In this document: piece after piece, positions 62,866 to 64,000 of the stretch | How positions within the stretch are numbered: position 1 is the first letter of the stretch | How the letters are laid out: every line of letters starts with the position of its first letter | Assembly: GCA_002432025.1 (NCBI GenBank) | Contig: DJFE01000015.1 | Location: 4,440-68,439, forward strand | Origin: Candidatus Avelusimicrobium stercoris | Lineage (GTDB): Bacteria; Elusimicrobiota; Elusimicrobia; Elusimicrobiales; Elusimicrobiaceae | Direction: 5' to 3' | DNA length: 64,000 nucleotides | Made by a program: the position numbers and the translations under genes | Notes under the pieces: generated by a model | The model's input: the letters and a program-made list of their open reading frames with translations, nothing else | Databases searched by the model: none | Told to the model about the DNA's origin: nothing

Positions 62866-62902
62866 AACGACAGATCCCCGACAGAAACACTCGGGGATGA
62901 CG
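62866..62902. repeat. Single hairpin repeat, arm B type
   Basis: The head AACGACAG precedes stem 62874-62881 with 62891-62898, loop CAGAAACAC, then GACGAC. It matches the second hairpin of the composite repeats at 101-135 and 63267-63305 in loop and flanks, with different stem bases. Confidence 0.7.
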
Positions 62903-62921
62903 ACTTTTTCAAATAGGGGGC

Positions 62922-62945
62922 ATTCTGAAACAAGTTCACTATGAC
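62922..62945. repeat. Degenerate hairpin repeat (ATTCTGAA family)
   Basis: It shares ATTCTGAAACAAGTTCA with 27960-27976 but the stem is imperfect on the 3' side. Together with the arm B repeat it fills much of the 347-base gap between birA and the pilin (62779-63125), which holds no gene. Confidence 0.5.
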
Positions 62946-63004
62946 GGAAAAAATGCCGTTTTTGTTGTTGCTTTTCCGTCGTTTATTTTAAAGGGGTTGT
63001 TTTA

Positions 63005-63016
63005 TTTTTTTTTTTT
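63005..63016 (+). repeat. Homopolymeric T tract (12 T) upstream of the pilin
   Basis: Twelve T in a row, 10 bases before a TTGACA (63026-63031) that could be a -35 box; no convincing -10 is visible at the normal spacing. The pilin leader that follows has an inverted repeat, TTAAGGCC (63033-63040) with GGCCTTAA (63106-63113), just before the ribosome site. Confidence 0.6.
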
Positions 63017-63125
63017 GTTAAAATTTTGACAATTAAGGCCGGACATACCCGGATGTATCTGCCGTATAAAAATGCGTATAAAAGGCCGTTTTGCTCAAAT
63101 ATAAAGGCCTTAACAAGGAGAAAAA

Positions 63126-63821
63126 ATGAAAAATTTTATGAATACTTTATTGTCATTCCAGGGCCCGCGTACAAGCGGGAACCTGGAATCCAGAAATAAA
63201 ATAAGGAGTTTTTCTAATAAACGGACTGGATCCCGGGTCCACGCCCGGGATGACAACTACCACTACAACGGCAGATCCCGTATAAAGACACTACGGGATA
63301 ACGGCTTAACAACAAGTGGCCGCGCGGCGAATACTTTTCGCACGGCAACAACGGGCTTTACCTTAATAGAACTTCTAGTAGTCGTGCTTATCATTGGCAT
63401 TTTGGCAGCGGTGGCGGTACCGCAATACACCAAGGCGGTGGAAAAAGCCCGGGTAACCGAAATGATAACCGTCTATCGCACAATGGAAAAAGCAATCAAT
63501 ATGTATGTTTTGGCTAATGGTTCTACTGACGGGATGGATATGGAGTCGTTAGATGTGAATTTTCCTGATTTTACTTGGAACGGGCGTTATTATTGTAATT
63601 CCAAAGACCTTTGTATTGATCTGAGAGAGGGGTACCTCTTGGTAGGCCTTTGGGGGCGTGAGGCAGGTGCGTCCGGACGCGAAAGCGGCGGGGCACCCAA
63701 TTATTATGTTGATGCCCATTTTAATAGGGATGGTTCCCATACTAATTCTTATGCCAGTTGTTATGTGGATATTAGTAAAATGGGATTGGAAAATTTGGGC
63801 TTTACGGAGATTGGCTGCTAA
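63126..63821 (+). CDS. Type IV pilin-like protein with a 77-residue repeat-derived leader
   Basis: 231 residues. The leader is about 77 residues, ending in Gly77, followed by FTLIELLVVVLIIGILAAVAV with Glu5. The first 27 bases and the ribosome site (AAGGAG at 63115-63120) nearly match those of the pilin at 10. Most of the leader is encoded by two palindromic repeats (63152-63254 and 63267-63305). No in-frame start codon lies close to the cleavage site. The mature part (about 154 residues) has Cys in YYCNSKDLCID and CYVD and near the end. A strong terminator follows. Confidence 0.85.
   Translation: MKNFMNTLLSFQGPRTSGNLESRNKIRSFSNKRTGSRVHARDDNYHYNGRSRIKTLRDNGLTTSGRAANTFRTATTGFTLIELLVVVLIIGILAAVAVPQYTKAVEKARVTEMITVYRTMEKAINMYVLANGSTDGMDMESLDVNFPDFTWNGRYYCNSKDLCIDLREGYLLVGLWGREAGASGRESGGAPNYYVDAHFNRDGSHTNSYASCYVDISKMGLENLGFTEIGC
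63152..63254. repeat. Composite palindromic repeat inside the pilin leader (first part)
   Basis: It starts GTCAT and ends ATGAC. Hairpin one has stem 63155-63162 with 63182-63189 and an inner CCCGC/GCGGG stem. Hairpin two is 63230-63237 with 63244-63251 around TCCACG. Same ends and same position within the gene as the repeat at 42-135, but the hairpin sequences differ. Confidence 0.75.
63267..63305. repeat. Arm B-type hairpin repeat inside the pilin leader
   Basis: AACGGCAG, then stem 63275-63282 with 63292-63299 around loop TAAAGACAC, then AACGGC. It matches the arm B hairpins at 101-135 and 62866-62902 in head and loop. Confidence 0.7.
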
Positions 63822-63835
63822 TTGTAAAATTTTTT

Positions 63836-63876
63836 AAACCACCCCGCCGGGTATATACCTAGCGGGGTGGTTTTTT
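63836..63876 (+). terminator. Rho-independent terminator of the pilin
   Basis: A 12-bp stem (63836-63847 with 63862-63873) and a run of T to 63876. It abuts the stop of the convergent pdxA gene. Confidence 0.85.
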
Positions 63877-64000
63877 CAAAATATTTTGGGTGGTTTGGCG
63901 CGTGCGGCGGCAAATAAAAGCGCGTCCGTCATACTGGACGGATTGGCGATGTTTTGCCCCGAAATATCAAAGGCCGTGCCGTGGGTAGGGGAAACCCGCA
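63876..64000 (-). CDS. pdxA: 4-hydroxythreonine-4-phosphate dehydrogenase, C-terminal end (partial)
   Basis: The frame enters at the window edge and ends with TGA at 63876-63878 (read on the minus strand). The 40 visible residues include RVSPTHGTAFDISGQNIANP, the conserved C-terminal metal/substrate region of PdxA with the zinc-ligand His, then SSMTDALLFAAARAK and the stop. PdxA oxidises 4-phosphohydroxythreonine for vitamin B6 synthesis. The main part of the gene is outside the window, so the rest cannot be checked. Confidence 0.8.
   Translation of the reverse strand, partial: RVSPTHGTAFDISGQNIANPSSMTDALLFAAARAKPPKIF

Overview
The window reads as a dense bacterial chromosome segment from a Gram-negative (diderm) organism. 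It carries lipid A synthesis genes (lpxC, lpxD, lpxA, lpxI), LPS and outer-membrane assembly genes (lptD, bamA, a Skp/OmpH-like chaperone), Pal/CpoB/TolB, a TolC-like protein and many lipoproteins. Three type IV pilin genes with a near-identical start to the mature protein, plus a fourth pilin-like protein, an exported TldD pair and a Na+-pumping oxaloacetate decarboxylase, fit an anaerobic, probably gut-associated member of the Elusimicrobiota (Elusimicrobium-like). That assignment is inference from gene content; no 16S or other taxonomic marker is present.

Layout. 1-0.9 kb: a pilin with an extended leader built from palindromic repeats, then an initiator-type tRNA. 0.9-5.7 kb: surface-glycan genes (two GT4 enzymes, one GT9 enzyme, one MurJ/Wzx-type flippase). 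5.8-8.3 kb: gatB, a second pilin on the minus strand, and a strongly structured leader RNA ending in a terminator in front of that pilin. 8.3-10.9 kb: pal-cpoB-tolB. 11.1-27.6 kb: a minus-strand run, mostly with spacings of a few bases or overlaps, holding tpiA, deoC, a 997-residue DnaA-like ATPase, two lipoproteins, comM, dprA, topA, xerC, a ROK kinase, lptD and tdk, followed by an RDD membrane protein. 28.1-35.5 kb: the envelope operon bamA-skp-lpxD-lpxC-fabZ-lpxA-lpxI. 35.5-37.1 kb: rpmB, a TerC-family protein, and tRNA-Thr with a duplicated 3' end. 37.2-40.5 kb: a pair of exported TldD/PmbA-like proteins. 40.6-45.6 kb: a minus-strand secretion/envelope cluster (lipoprotein, beta-barrel, HAMP protein, TolC-like, patatin, TPR lipoprotein). 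45.8-53.6 kb: lineage-specific secreted proteins, a serine protease, greA, a GH57 branching enzyme with a DUF4912 protein, and a pilin-like small protein. 53.6-58.8 kb: a DMT exporter, znuACB, nth, and a GT9 enzyme containing an 11-G tract. 58.9-62.8 kb: oadB-oadA-oadG-birA. 62.8-64 kb: palindromic repeats, a third pilin with a repeat-built leader, and the 3' end of pdxA.

How it fits together. Much of the window serves the cell envelope: lipid A is made (lpx genes), exported (LptD), and barrel proteins are inserted (BamA, Skp-like), with Pal/TolB/CpoB linking the outer membrane to the wall. DprA and ComM next to pilins are compatible with DNA uptake by natural transformation. Biotin ligase is translationally coupled to the biotin-dependent sodium pump it would modify. 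The points most worth a second look are the palindromic repeats read in frame inside pilin leaders, the pseudoknotted leader RNA in front of the pilin at 7.3-7.8 kb, the giant DnaA-like protein, the poly-G glycosyltransferase and the exported TldD pair.
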